Shown piece by piece: positions 1 to 13,361 of a stretch of 64,000 nt of DNA (positions are counted from its first letter, which is position 1; every line of letters begins with the position of its first letter). This DNA comes from Glandiceps talaboti. Its lineage: Eukaryota; Hemichordata; Enteropneusta; Spengelidae. Below the pieces are notes generated by a model, which saw only the letters and a program-made list of their open reading frames with translations, was not told the DNA's origin and searched no databases. Position numbers and translations under genes: made by a program. The stretch covers positions 15,990,519 to 16,054,518 of the forward strand of contig NC_135569.1 of assembly GCF_964340395.1 (NCBI RefSeq), in the 5' to 3' direction.

Positions 1-608
1 CTTTCATTTTACAATCACACTTACATCCGAATTGTGTGCGTGGTGCGAGAGACAAAATACCAGAATACTACAGGCGATAATCTTCTTCCAAGTACCACCA
101 TGGTTTTCGTTTGACTAGATGCATATGCTAAATTATAAACTAGCTAAAGGACAACATTGTTTTCAATGTATGGTCAAACACAATGAAAATAGGATGATAC
201 GTACAATGCACTGTCCTGGAAATCGCAAGAAAATATTTAAATGTATTCTTACAAAAATACTCATAGCTATATTTAAAAGTACAAATGCTGGTTATCGATA
301 ATTGAAATGGAGTAGTTCTCCTAAGAGCGTTTATTTCTCAAGATAATGGGGTTAATTTGATTATCAGAGCGATATCTAGGCAAACATAGATGGAACTGTG
401 TTTTAGGGCAGTTCTTGAGTTTATGAGAGGGTATATTCTCTGGCCTCTTTTGAATCACTGTACATAGGGAGTTATTGTGATATTGTGATATGTCTGCGGA
501 TTGATGGAAAGCTGCAGTAATAGGCACTTAGTCAGCGAGCATGGGAAATCATGTTCGATGTGAAGGGAGACTTTTCTATGTGAAGGGAGACTTTTCTATG
601 CTGAGGGC
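1..608. other. Unassigned AT-rich sequence
   Basis: No gene recognised. The only structure I see is a 20-bp direct duplication (roughly 561-600) just before the first microsatellite. Short open frames here show no family motif or codon pattern. Confidence 0.5.
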
Positions 609-645
609 GTGTATGTATGTATGTATGTATGTATGTATGTATGTA

Positions 646-705
<60 letters not shown>
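609..705. repeat. (TATG)n followed by (TG)n microsatellite
   Basis: A run of about ten TATG units passes directly into about 27 TG units. It opens spurious HTHT/YIHT reading frames on the minus strand that are not genes. Confidence 0.95.
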
Positions 706-709
<4 letters not shown>

Positions 710-1005
710 AGATGGGGAAGGAGGGGGAGTGATACATGAAGGTGATTAGATGAATGCCATTTAGATGCACTCAAGGTCAGACATTTACCTTTGGTTGTAA
801 GTCAACCCAAGGGACAATGAATTGCTAGTATCATATAACTATTGGCTACACTTGCACTTTATGAAAAGTTATTTATGCAAATGACTCATAGGTTATTTAT
901 CAAATTAAGGCTAATCAGATTTTGCTATTCCCGTATGGAAGATATATGTATTAATGTTCATTACAATTGAAGCAGCTGCTTCGAGCAGACACACGCGAAC
1001 GTGCT
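706..1005. other. Unassigned sequence
   Basis: Plain AT-rich DNA between two microsatellites; no gene, RNA or mobile-element signature seen. Confidence 0.5.
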
Positions 1006-1071
1006 GGCAGGCAGGCAGGCAGGCAGACAGACAGACAGACAGACATACAGGTAGGTAGGTAGGTAGGTAGA
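1006..1071. repeat. Compound tetranucleotide repeat (GCAG/ACAG/GTAG)n
   Basis: Three successive tetranucleotide blocks related by single-base changes: AGGC, then AGAC, then AGGT. This looks like stepwise mutation of one repeat lineage. Confidence 0.9.
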
Positions 1072-1984
1072 GCTATAATGGAACGGAAAGTAAAATAGAC
1101 AGTGCCAACCTTGCTCTAAAGTTTGAGTCTTGCATATAAACCCGTTCTTTCTAAATGGAGAAATGATACAGGTCCGGTAGTCGTGATGTGATTGCAATGA
1201 AATAGGACAACTGCATTAAGTACTTAACATTGCCAGCCAGTATACAAGCGTTAAGCCGTGACCATCGACTACAGCTTCACTCTGTTAACTGTCGATTTAA
1301 ATTACAGAATACACGTCCGAATCGTTTTTTTTTGCCACGTAAGATTTTACTCGCATTATGTGCGCAGATATGAATGGGAGGCACGATTAATAGTTTTGAA
1401 ACACCGACTCGAGATCAAGGTCAGTGTTTGAATGCTTTATTGAGGATTACTTATTGTAATTTGACACGTTTTAGGCGTATAGTGTCGTCATTGGCCTAGA
1501 GTAGTATAAACAGTAGAACTAAACAAAGAGACTTGAAAGCCGACAAATCGTCCGACCTGTCTGTGTACTAGCTGAGCGAGTATTCACATTCAGCCTCGAT
1601 TACACAGTGGTGTGATATATTCAGATGCGTAGTAATGATTTGGTGTCGGCCATGTGACAATATTTATCAACATTTTAAAGGCCACACAACTGTTTTGTTA
1701 TTTCTCTAGTGGTAATTATTTTGTCGTGGGTCAGATAAAAGTCACAGTGTACATGTTTTTTTTTTTTTTTAATTTCATCCATCCACGTGTCCACTCTTCG
1801 AGTGAGATCTTTTCAAACAATTCAAGCTTTAATACTAAGGTATCGTTTTCAGTTCATAATGGCTGACGGAAACTTGAAATCCCCTCGTCTTGTTCGTTCC
1901 TGTCGTCCCTCTTCCCTGCTGATTCTGGACATGATATTAAATGTATTGAAATACGAGAGGATGACAGACAAACGAAGACACAAG
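1072..1984. other. Unassigned sequence
   Basis: No supported gene. It contains short homopolymer T tracts (about 1325 and 1756) but no recognisable domain in any frame. Confidence 0.5.
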
Positions 1985-2190
1985 TAGATGGATGGATGGA
2001 TGGATGGATGGATACATATATGTACACATACACATGCCATGCACATACAATGATACTACATACATACATACATACATACATACATACATACATACATACA
2101 TACATACATACATACATACATACAGACAGACAGACAGACAGACACACGGACAGATAGACAGACAGACAGACATACAGATAGACAGACACA
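1985..2190. repeat. Compound microsatellites (GGAT)n, (CATA)n, (CAGA)n
   Basis: GGAT units near 1987-2012, CATA units about 2060-2123 and CAGA units about 2124-2185. All long reading frames across this span are low-complexity artefacts. Confidence 0.9.
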
Positions 2191-2282
2191 CAGGTAACCA
2201 TTAACCACCCACATAGAGACACACATTACGATATAAATATCCATAACAATTGCCAAGGAAGAATTCAACGTGCATCAATAGT

Positions 2283-2350
2283 CACATACATACATACATA
2301 CATACATGCATACATACATACATACATACACACACACATACATACATACA

Positions 2351-2382
<32 letters not shown>

Positions 2383-2434
2383 CACACACACATACATACA
2401 TACATACATACATACATACATACATACATACATT
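2283..2434. repeat. (CATA)n with CA interruptions
   Basis: Tandem CATA units broken by short CA runs, ending at a clear boundary to unique sequence. Confidence 0.9.
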
Positions 2435-2598
2435 TGTCATAAAACTCACCTTCATGACATTAACCTAGCAGAAGTGCAACGTTCAGCATACGTCAGCCAT
2501 ACTTATCTATTATGTTCATGGTCATGAATTTTTTCTACGTACTTGACAGACATCCAGGGTGGACGTGTGACGCCTAAACAGTTGGTCATTTCAACGAC

Positions 2599-5500
2599 AA
2601 TGTAAGGCACTGATAGTAGATGAATGTAAGGCACTGATAGTAGATGAATGTAAGGCACCGACAGTAGATGAATGTAAGTCACAGATAGTAGATGAATGTA
2701 AGGCAATGACTGGATGAATGTAAGGCAACGCCAGTAGATGAATGTAAGGCACAGATAGTAGATGAATGTAAGGCAATGACAGTAGATGAATGTAAGGCAC
2801 TGATAGTAGATGAATGTAAGGCACAGATAGTAGATGAATGTAAGGCACAGATAGTAGATGAATGTAAGGCAATGACAGTAGATGAATGTAAGGCACTGAT
2901 AGTAGATGAATGTAAGGCACAGATAGTAGATGAATGTAAGGCACAGATAGTAGATGAATGTAAGGCACTGATAGTAGATGAATGTAAGGCACTGATAGTA
3001 GATGAATGTAAGGCACTGATAGTAGATGAATGTAAGGCACAGATAGTAGATGAATGTAAGGCACAGATAGTAGATGAATGTAAGGCACAGATAGTAGATG
3101 AATGTAAGGCAACGACAGTAGATGAATGTAAGGCACAGATAGTAGATGAATGTAAGGCACAGATAGTAGATGAATGTAAGGCACTGATAGTAGATGAATG
3201 TAAGGCAATGACAGTAGATGAATGTAAGGCACCGACAGTAGATGAATGTATGGCACAGATAGTAGATGAATGTAAGGCACAGATAGTAGATGAATGTAAG
3301 GCAACGACAGTAGATGAATGTAAGGCACAGATAGTAGATGAATGTAAGGCACAGATAGTAGATGAATGTAAGGCACAGATAGTAGATGAATGTAAGGCAC
3401 AGATAGTAGATGAATGTAAGGCACCGACAGTAGATGAATGTAAGGCACTGATAGTAGATGAATGTAAGGCATAGATAGTAGATGAATGTAAGACACAGAT
3501 AGTAGCTGAATGTAAGGCACTGATAGTAGATGAATGTAAGGCATAGATAGTAGATGAATGTAAGACACAGATAGTAGATGAATGTAAGGCACTGATAGTA
3601 GATGAATGTAAGGCACATATAGTAGATGAATGTAAGGCACAGATAGTAGATGAATGTATAGCATAGATAGTAGATGAATGTAAGGCACAGATAGTAGATG
3701 AATGTAAGGCACAGATAGTAGATGAATGTAAGGCACAGATAGTAGATGAATGTAAGACAACGACAGTAGATGAATGTAAGGCACAGATAGTAGATGAATG
3801 TAAGGCAACGACAGTAGATGAATGTAAGGCACAGATAGTAGATGAATGTAAGGCACTGATAGTAGATGAATGTAAGGCACAGATAGTAGATGAATGTAAG
3901 GCACAGATAGTAGATGAATGTATAGCATAGATAGTAGATGAATGTAAGGCACAGATAGTAGATGAATGTAAGGCACAGATAGTAGATGAATGTAAGGCAA
4001 TGACAGTGGATGAATGTAAGGCAACGACAGTAGATGAATGTAAGGCACTGATAGTAGATGAATGTAAGACAACGACAGTAGATGAATGTAAGGCAACGAC
4101 AGTAGATGAATGTAAGGCACTGATAGTAGATGAATGTAAGGCACTGATAGTAGATGAATGTAAGTCACATATAGTAGATGAATGTAAGGCAACGACAGTA
4201 GATGAATGTAAGGCACTGATAGTAGATGAATGTAAGTCACATATAGTAGATGAATGTAAGGCAACGACAGTAGATGAATGTAAGGCACTGATAGTAGATG
4301 AATGTAAGGCACATATAGTAGATGAATGTAAGGCACAGATAGTAGATGAATGTAAGGCACAGATAGTAGATGAATGTATGGCACCGACAGTAGATGAATG
4401 TAAGGCACTGATAGTAGATGAATGTAAGGCACTGATAGTAGATGGGTGTAAGGCATAGATAGTAGATGAATGTAAGACACAGATAGTAGATGAATGTAAG
4501 GCACTGACAGTAGATGAATGTAAGGCACAGATAGTAGATGAATGTATGGCACCGACAGTAGATGAATGTAAGGCACTGATAGTAGATGAATGTAAGACAA
4601 CGATAGTAGATGAATGTAAGGCACTGATAGTAGATGAATGTGAGGCATAGATAGTAGATGAATGTAAGGCAATGACAGTGGATGAATGTAAGGCAACGAC
4701 AGTAGATGAATGTAAGGCACAGATAGTAGATGAATGTAAGGCACTGATAGTAGATGAATGTAAGACAACGACAGTAGATGAATGTAAGGCACTGATAGTA
4801 GATGAATGTAAGTCACAGATAGTAGATGAATGTAAGGCAATGACAGTGGATGAATGTAAGGCAACGACAGTAGATGAATGTAAGGCACAGATAGTAGATG
4901 AATGTAAGGCAACGACAGTAGATGAATGTAAGGCACTGATAGTAGATGAATGTAAGGCACCGATAGTAGATGAATGTATGGCACCGACAGTAGATGAATG
5001 TATGGCACCGACAGTAGATGAATGTAAGGCACAGATAGTAGATGAATGTAAGGCAACGACAGTAGATGAATGTAAGGTACAGATAGTAGATGAATGTAAG
5101 GCACAGACAGTAGATGAATGTAAGTCACTGATAGTAGATGAATGTAAGGCACATATAGTAGATGAATGTAAGGCACAGATAGTAGATAAATGTAAGGCAC
5201 ATATAGTAGATGAATGTAAGGCACATATAGTAGATGAATGTAAGGCACATATAGTAGATGAATGTAAGGTAACGACAGTAGATGAATGTAAGGCACAGAT
5301 AGTAGATAAATGTAAGGCACATATAGTAGATGAATGTAAGGCACATATAGTAGATGAATGTAAGGTAACGACAGTAGATGAATGTAAGGCACAGATAGTA
5401 GATGAATGTAAGGCACATATAGTAGATGAATGTAAGGCACCGACAGTAGATGAATGTAAGGCACAGATAATAGATGAATGTAAGGCACTGATGGTAGATG

Positions 5501-6674
5501 AATGTAAGACAACGACAGTAGATGAATGTAAGGCACAGATAGTAGATGAATGTAAGGCACAGATAGTAGATGAATGTAAGGTAACGACAGTAGATGAATG
5601 TAAGGCACAGATAGTAGATGAATGTAAGGTAACGACAGTAGATGAATGTAAGGCACAGATAGTAGATGAATGTAAGGCACAGATAGTAGATGAATGTAAG
5701 GCAACGACAGTAGATGAATGTAAGGCACAGATAGTAGATGAATGTAAGGCACTGATAGTAGATGAATGTAAGGCACAGATAGTAGATGAATGTAAGGCAA
5801 CGACAGTAGATGAATGTAAGGCACTGATAGTAGATGAATGTATGGCACCGACAGTAGATGAATGTAAGGCACTGATAGTAGATGAATGTAAGGCACAGAT
5901 AGTAGATGAATGTAAGGCACAGATAGTAGATAAATGTAAGGCACTGATAGTAGATGAATGTAAGGCACATATAGTAGTATAGTAGATGAATGTAAGGTAA
6001 CGACAGTAGATGAATGTAAGGCACAGATAGTAGATGAATGTAAGGCACATATAGTAGATGAATGTAAGGCACCGACAGTAGATGAATGTAAGGCACAGAT
6101 AGTAGATGAATGTAAGGCACTGATAGTAGATGAATGTAAGACAACGACAGTAGATGAATGTAAGGCACAGATAGTAGATGAATGTAAGGTAACGACAGTA
6201 GATGAATGTAAGGCACTGATAGTAGATGAATGTAAGGCACAGATAGTAGATGAATGTAAGGTAACGACAGTAGATGAATGTAAGGCACTGATAGTAGATG
6301 AATGTAAGTCACAGATAGTAGATGAATGTAAGGCACAGATAGTAGATGAATGTAAGGCACAGATAGTAGATGAATGTAAGGCAACGACAGTAGATGAATG
6401 TAAGGCACAGATAGTAGATGAATGTAAGGCACTGATAGTAGATGAATGTAAGGCACTGATAGTAGATGAATGTAAGGCACAGATAGTAGATGAATGTAAG
6501 GCACTGATAGTAGATGAATGTAAGGCACTGATAGTAGATGAATGTAAGGCACAGATAGTAGATGAATGTAAGGCAACGACAGTAGATGAATGTAAGGCAC
6601 AGATAGTAGATGAATGTAAGGCACTGATAGTAGATGAATGTAAGGCACTGATAGTAGATGAATGTAAGGCACAG
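2599..6674. repeat. 24-bp minisatellite, about 170 units
   Basis: Roughly 4.07 kb of head-to-tail 24-bp units built around GTAGATGAATGTAAGGCA plus a variable hexamer. Two linked variant classes alternate: units with CNN-ATA and units with ANG/CCG-ACA in the hexamer. Because 24 is a multiple of three, several frames stay open on both strands (the plus frame reads VDECKAQI and variants), but no frame has gene structure. Breaks occur at about 2706 (a 4-bp loss) and about 5976 (a 10-bp insertion). Multi-unit blocks recur, for example near 4150-4290 and 5150-5350, as expected from unequal exchange. Confidence 0.95.
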
Positions 6675-7285
6675 TTTATAAATGTGAAGCACTCAAAACA
6701 AGCATTATCTAATTAGCGTCTGTAGTAACTGGTGACAGTAAAACACCGAACCGCGATGTCAGTTTAACTCTGCCGATTGAATAGTTAGGCGTTTGTTTGA
6801 AGTTTAAAGAAAATATATAAATTGCTCTTTGAACCAGTCGCTGAACTGATGGTGACATAGCATTCACATGATGCATTCGACCCAGATTGGAAGAAAACAT
6901 TCAATGGACACAATCCTTGCTAATACCTTTTGTGCGGGTCATGGGGGTGGGTTGAGGGTAACATCGCCAGAAGACGACTTCGAATATATGCATTTGAAGG
7001 CCTACACCGACTTATATACACACTAGTACTCGTCGAAACACACCTTTAAACCCCAGCTTAAGCAACATTGAGTGCAGAACAAGTGGTATTGCAATGCCGA
7101 TGAAAATATCTAATCCCATCACATATGCCAGATTGTATAAATTAGCCACAACACAATACCAGCAGAACAATCTACTTGGACCCAACATTGTATGTACACT
7201 AGACTGTTGTATTAGGATTCCTATTAATTTGGTATTAGTGTTAAAAAGTTACGGGTACGTCATGATTGTACGGAATATCACGCTT
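6675..7285. other. Unassigned sequence between two minisatellites
   Basis: Unique AT-rich DNA. The plus frame running into the next minisatellite shows no recognisable N-terminal domain. Confidence 0.5.
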
Positions 7286-7693
7286 GATGTCAAATACAAT
7301 GTTGGACTTTTAGATGTCAAATACAATGTTGGACTTTTAGATGTCAAATACAATGTTGGACTTTTAGATGTCAAATACAATGTTGGACTTTTAGGTGTCA
7401 AATACAATGTAGGACTGTTAGATGTCAAATACAATGTTGGACTTTTAGATGTCAAATACAATGTTGGACTTTTAGGTGTCAAATACAATGTAGGACTGTT
7501 AGATGTCAAATACAATGTTGGACTTTTAGATGTCAAATACAATGTTGGACTTTTAGGTGTCAAATACAATGTTGGACTTTTAGGTGTCAAATACAACATT
7601 GGACTATTAGATGTCAAATACAACGTTGGACTTTTAGGTGTCAAATACAACGTATGACTTGTAGGTGTCAAATACAACGTTGGACTTTTAGAT
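7286..7693. repeat. 27-bp minisatellite, about 15 units
   Basis: Fifteen units with core GTCAAATACAATGTTGGA; the plus frame reads DVKYNVGLL or GVKYNVGLL. A three-unit pattern (GATGT, GATGT, GGTGT, with a TAGGACTGTT variant after the third) recurs, giving an 81-bp higher-order repeat. The units towards the right end are more diverged. Confidence 0.95.
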
Positions 7694-8246
7694 GGCATTT
7701 TGACAACATATGCGTCAACAGTCAATTTCTGCCTACCATAACTAACACATATACACAATTACCATTACTCCATACACAGGTTTTAAATAATACATAGCTA
7801 GGAACAAAGTACCGTTCAATGAAAAGATTTTTCTCAAAGTATTTTGGTGTGAATCAAATTGAATTTAGACCCGAATGATATATATCATCCTCGTTTATGA
7901 ATTTCACCTAAATTTGCACGGAATGTAGCTCAAATTTCAAAGATGTTCATAACATTTAATATGCTCTCCCTTTGTTCAGAAATGTCTTACAAATGAGGGG
8001 TTAAACATACAATTGACTTAAGTATCTACAGAGACATCAACTGAAGTTAAATTATGGCTATCAAGCACGATTCATTTATTTTCTCTCCTCTTTAAATAAC
8101 ATAAATCATGCTAGCATACTTCTTTTGTTAAACACGTTAGATATGGTCATCAATCTCTCTGACTACTCTTCCAGTGTCTACATTTCACTAAAATATCTAA
8201 CGTCAACGTACATAAAATATTTAATAAAACTTATACAGCATCAATA
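7694..8246. other. Unassigned sequence
   Basis: AT-rich unique DNA with no supported gene or RNA. Confidence 0.5.
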
Positions 8247-8873
8247 TACAGATATAGATACAGATACAGATATAGATACAGATACTGATACAAATACAAA
8301 TATAGATACAGATACAGATATAGATACAGATACAGATATACATACAGATACAGATACAGATACATATACATATACAGATACAAATACAGACACATATACA
8401 GATACAGAACAAACATAGATACAGATACTGAAACAAATATAGATACAGATACAGATACAGATACTGATACAAATACAAATATAGATACAGATACAGATAC
8501 AGATACAGATATACATACAGATACAGATACAGATATAGATATAGATACATATACAGATACAGATACAGATACATATACAGATATAGATACAGATATAGAT
8601 ACAGATATAGATACAGATATAGATATAGATATACATACAGATACAGATACAGATACAGATATAGATACAGATATAGATACAGATACAGATATACATACAG
8701 ATATAGATACAGATATAGATACAGATATAGATACAGATACAGATATACATACAGATACAGATACAGATATAGATACAGATACAGATATACATACAGATAC
8801 AGATACAGATATAGATATAGATATAGATATAGATATACATACAGATACAGATACAGATACAGATACAGATACA
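8247..8873. repeat. (GATACA/TAGATA)n hexanucleotide array
   Basis: About 630 bp of six-base units alternating GATACA and GATATA, with occasional ACATAC variants. The frames on both strands (TDTD, YLYL, ICIC) are artefacts. Confidence 0.95.
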
Positions 8874-10205
8874 GGCTATTGGCTTAGATTGCATATGATT
8901 AACATATTTGTAATACTTACACCAGATGTTAAATCCAATCATAAATACCTAGTAGAACAAGATAAGTCTTTGATATTGTATAGGCCAGTCGTGAAGGGAT
9001 GAAGACTATTGGCTTACATTTGCATAATTTTATTGTAAACTCACACCATGTGTTAATTAAATGAGTTTTCTAACCAAAACGAAAATGCCTAATCAAACAA
9101 CATAGATTATAATATGACAGAACCCCATGACACGTGAGTGTAAGTGTGGCGTACTCGGGGTATTTGTGTTAATGCTTACAGTGTTCTCTGCAGCCCTACT
9201 TTCAAGAGCGTAGCCTTTGAAAGCGCAATGGAATAAAAAACACTCCAAGCACAAGTGCAAATACCTAGCCCTGAGTACCCACACTGGAACTCACGTGGCA
9301 TTGGGTTCTGTCATTACTACATATGTTTATCTGAAACGGCAAATTTCCATAAAATCATATGTAGCGCGATCATGCGATTTCGTGTGTAGCGAACGATCTC
9401 GTCCTCATTTGAATACCGTTTGCATGCAGGTATGCGATAATACTATAATAGTTTCGGTATTGCACTGCAGTGAAAATATCACTAGTATACGCGCGCACCA
9501 GTGCAAGTAATCAAATTGGTACATATGTAATAATAGTTAATCTGGTATGTATTTAGCTATGACCCTAACGTGTTTTATGAAACTTTGCATAGCTCTAGGC
9601 TATTGACTTAGATTGTATCTTCTAATCGTACACTAGGTGTTAAACGAATTCGTGATCAAACCAAAATGTCTGATCCAAAGACGAGTTGCTTCATAATATA
9701 TAGAACGCAACTTCATTTGTATATAGTTAGCTGTAACAGTGACATTTTGTGAAACCCTGGACAGATCTAGATATAGGCTATTGGCTCAGATTAAAAGTTT
9801 ATAAACACACATCGGGTGTTAAAGTGGCCATATGGATGATAATTTGGTATTTATTTTGGATTTTTATTTGATAAAACAGCTTCACTAAGTTTTTCTACTT
9901 GAAAAAATAATATGAAGTAACATATACCAAGTCCATGTTCATAACTCAAAACATTGCAAAAAGATGCAAAAGTGCAAAAAGTTTGTTATTGTACGTACAA
10001 TAACAAACATTTTATACATTGTTTAATGTTTTGCCGTTTATTGAGTTGTGAACATAGACTTGGTATATGTTATTTCACATTATTTTTTCAAGTAGAAAAA
10101 CTTAGTGAAGCTGTTTTATCAAATAAAAATCCAAAATAAATACCAAATTCTCATCCATATGGCCACTTTAAAGAAATTCTTAATCAAACAATAAAACCGG
10201 CCAAT
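8874..10205 (+). repeat. Degenerate repeat family, at least four copies
   Basis: Copies begin near 8874, 9006, 9597 and 9776. They share the order GGCTATTGGCTTAGATT, a variable stretch, a CACCAGGTGTTAAA-like stretch and AATCAAACAAAAATG. Copies 3 and 4 start 180 bp apart. The fourth copy is split by the palindromic element at 9823-10167. The family identity is unknown; it could be an old satellite or fragments of a transposon. Confidence 0.6.
9823..10167. mobile_element. 345-bp palindromic foldback element (MITE-like), TTAA flanks
   Basis: The two halves are near-perfect inverted copies over their whole length. The outer ends read AGTGGCCATATGGATGA and its complement, and the centre at about 9995 is an exact palindrome around TTGTACGTACAA. 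Each end is flanked by TTAA (9819-9822 and 10168-10171). Removing the element plus one TTAA restores a continuous copy of the surrounding degenerate repeat, which supports insertion with TTAA duplication. No transposase is present, so it is non-autonomous. TTAA duplication is typical of piggyBac-type transposons, but the ends do not show a piggyBac CCC start, so the superfamily is uncertain. Confidence 0.8.
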
Positions 10206-10838
10206 TCAATCCAATCCAATAAAAGCTCACATAAATGTAACTGGCTATCAGCATAAAATATTTTATGAAAAACATAAAGAGGCAATGCACAGATTTAAGC
10301 ACCCCCACATGACTTAGTTTAGCTTATTTCTCCGCTTGCTGCTGGTAGGATGATTATCCAATCAAACTACAGGCGATAGATTAGAACAGCTGGTGAAATA
10401 GAACAGATGGTATAATAGAACGAGTATCGAATTGTTCAAGTAAAGGAGACTACTTCATGTAAGTGTTGTCGGTGACGTAGTTAATCCTAAAAGGTCAATG
10501 GGGTCATCGAGAGAAGGAATGAATCACCGTATTGACACAACCGGTCAACTACATTGTATATACTTTATCTTTTTACTGCCAGAAACCAATCTGATACACC
10601 TTAACTTGTGGTCTGAGGATGCACAAACTTTAACATTAGCGCCGATAGAGGACTGCTAATCCTGCACATGTCAAACACTGGGTCAACATTTTGACCGCTA
10701 CAGGGCATACATATTGATACAGCTCAAGCGCCAATCTGAGTAGTTGTATGTATCTTCAAGACCAAAAAGAGAGAGAGAATTGTTTCTGTTCATCGCACGC
10801 ATCACTTAAATATAGCTCTCCCAGCCCCCCCCCCCCCA
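10206..10838. other. Unassigned sequence
   Basis: No supported gene. A C-homopolymer occurs at about 10827-10838, immediately before the next dispersed repeat. Confidence 0.5.
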
Positions 10839-11139
10839 CTCGCCGATTTGTTTTCGTGTTTGTCCAGCCCATGCAGTCATCAGATCAGGGGAAAAACACA
10901 AAAATAACAATCCTTACATTAATTGCTATTTCAGTGAAGACAACTGTAGAGCCAATCATGAACAAGCAAATGACATCTCCTTTAGATACACACTTTCTCT
11001 AAAGTACAAAAATAAAAAAGAACAGTAACTGTCGTAAATAGTAGATTGAGCGACAGGTTTGTTGAGAATTAAAAAAATAATAATAAAAATTTCCTGTCGC
11101 TGCACCACTTTAGACAACATCCTGACCAGAAACAATTCT
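10839..11139 (+). repeat. Dispersed repeat, copy 1 of a three-copy family
   Basis: Closely related over about 300 bp to 59659-59962 in the same orientation, and to 59234-59412 in the opposite orientation. Shared landmarks include GTTTGTCCAGCCCATGCAGT, TAGAGCCAATCATGA and TAGTAGATTGAGCGACAG. It has no coding potential, so it is probably a non-autonomous transposon or SINE-type element. Confidence 0.8.
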
Positions 11140-12017
11140 TTCTTTTTGACCTAAGACATATTTGTATCTTAGCTGGAATGGTATATCTCAAGAAAAAACT
11201 AAATTATATCACACTCTTTGGTTAGTCTGGGAAATGAAACCAAATTCTCCAGTACCGCATGTATAGTCGTTATGTGTTCTGTCTGTGGTACAGTAGGAAT
11301 TATTTACAGCAAGGAAAGTTCTCAAGAAAGAAAGATTGTGTAATTGTGTCTTCTTCGCAGACTACAATGTAATCCTCCCTCGGGGAATAACGGAATGGAT
11401 ATCACGCTTGAGTGCATACTTCAGCTTTTGAATTCATAGCAGAAATTCAATTATGTTCGCAAGTTGTACAATTTACTTTTCACCTGTAAATGTTGTCACC
11501 ATTAGTTTATGTATGTACAGCAATATTGTCGAACAGACTCACACCATGACCTCACATATATATATATAATCTAACCATATAACTGTAACATGGACATCCA
11601 GGTATTCAATTCCACTGAGCCGTATATCCAATTCAAGTTTAATTTCTTTTACTGTATATTTATGAATAACCGTCTCGAGAAGTCAGTGTTTTGTGTTATC
11701 AATTATAAATTAGATTGATATTTCAGTAGTTGTGTCTAGTCAAATTCTGTCATTCAAGTGTAAAATGTAATATAAAATTGGAGTTTATGTAATGACGGCG
11801 TGCGATTTATCGTACTGTGTAACGTTTCTAAAGACAAATATTCAGAAGGATAAATATATTTGTTATTTGGGAATCATTATTCAGAGTTATTTGGGAATCA
11901 GTATTCAAATTTATGAATTTTAAATTATGTTATTTTTTTATTTTTGCCATAGTTATGCTATTTTCCATATCATTTTTATTTTACAAAAATTCAAAAATTA
12001 CCAAACACGTGTCGTAC
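11140..12017. other. Unassigned AT-rich sequence
   Basis: No gene signature. A short imperfect duplication of TTATTTGGGAATCA occurs near 11863-11905. Confidence 0.5.
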
Positions 12018-12364
12018 AAGTTACTGATAACTGTATAAAATCCACTAGATATTAGCAAGGCAAGTTACTGATAATGGTAAAATTCCATCAGACATTAGCA
12101 AGGCAAGTTACTGATAATGGTAAAATTCCACCAGATATTAGCAAGGCAAGTTACTGATAATGGTAAAATTCCACCAGATATTAGCAAGGCAAGTTACTGA
12201 TAATGGTAAAATTCCACCAGATATTAGCAAGGCAAGTTACTGATAATGGTAAAATTCCACCAGATATTAGCAAGGCAAGATACTGATAATGGTAAAATTC
12301 CACCAGATATTAGCAAGGCAAGTTACTGATAATGGTAAAATTCCACCAGACATTAGCAAAGGCA
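12018..12364. repeat. 43-bp tandem repeat, 8 copies
   Basis: Eight units of 43 bp carrying GCAAGTTACTGATAATGGT and ATTCCACCAGATATTAGCA. The first unit is the most diverged; the middle units are almost identical. Confidence 0.95.
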
Positions 12365-13361
12365 ATTTTTACACATCAAGAGTAACGATAACAAAGACTT
12401 TCTTAAAAGTGACTATAATAACCACATTTATACTACTAAACTAGAAAGACCATAGAGTTTCAGTTAGGCGTCACAATGTTTTTACGTCTCGTGTAACTTT
12501 TCTTGTTACAAATTACACGACAAATACAGGCACTTATATACTACTCGCATTAATAAAATGTTACATTTTATGTCACTGTGAGATAAAACATATCATTGTA
12601 CATGCTGCCGAGCTATCAGTGTTTATATTTTGTTTTATGAAATTGGCAACCAAAAACGTAACGTTGTGTGAGACGTAAACGCATCGTAATTCATAGTCTA
12701 TAGTCTCTCTGGTTTGGTAGTAAGAAATTTATAAACGCTAAGTTCGATGAATTATGCAACTGATTGAGTAATCGATTTGATAGATATCGTGTTGTGATGA
12801 CTTGACCAATGAATGATCTGCATTTTGGTGAACATATGATAATATATCATGGAGGCTTTGATTAGGACATTGTTAAGTAAAGTAAAATGGACTGAGATGG
12901 TGATAATAGGACATGTCAGATCTCGACAAGTAGACACATCCATGAAGTGACCATGCCAATGATAAAGTCATTGTAGTGACGTCAAGTCATCCTGGCATGT
13001 TGATGTATGTGCTTAAACAGAATGTGATTACACTTACTTGCCAACAACTGAATGTGTGCAGCAATGTGTCATGTCCATCAACGTCAAGATAAACTAACGT
13101 CAACCTTTGTATACCGCCTTTCCACACTGTAATAAAAACTCTTTAGAATTATCACTCCTTGCACAGATCCATAGTTAAACCACAAACAGCTCTTTCTACC
13201 TCCTTGGGAGCATACAATCCATTGCAGCATTTGTATTCGCATGAGATTAAAGTATTCACTGCTCAACAACCTCTATCCTACCAGGTCGCCAATTATACAA
13301 CTGGGTTGACTGTATATCAAATCTGACCCAATATGTTCAGCCATTTATAAAAAACGAACGG
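12365..13361. other. Unassigned sequence
   Basis: No gene or RNA recognised; short ORFs on the minus strand have no family motif. Confidence 0.5.

Noticed and set aside
2591-6672. Very long open frames on both strands (over 1,000 codons) across the 24-bp array
   Set aside because: They exist in several frames on both strands because the repeat period is a multiple of three. There is no start context, domain or splice structure.
2599-6674. Possible CRISPR-like array
   Set aside because: Units are contiguous without unique spacers and the host is clearly eukaryotic.
8241-8942. Cysteine/isoleucine/tyrosine-rich minus-strand frame
   Set aside because: It is a translation of a hexanucleotide microsatellite.
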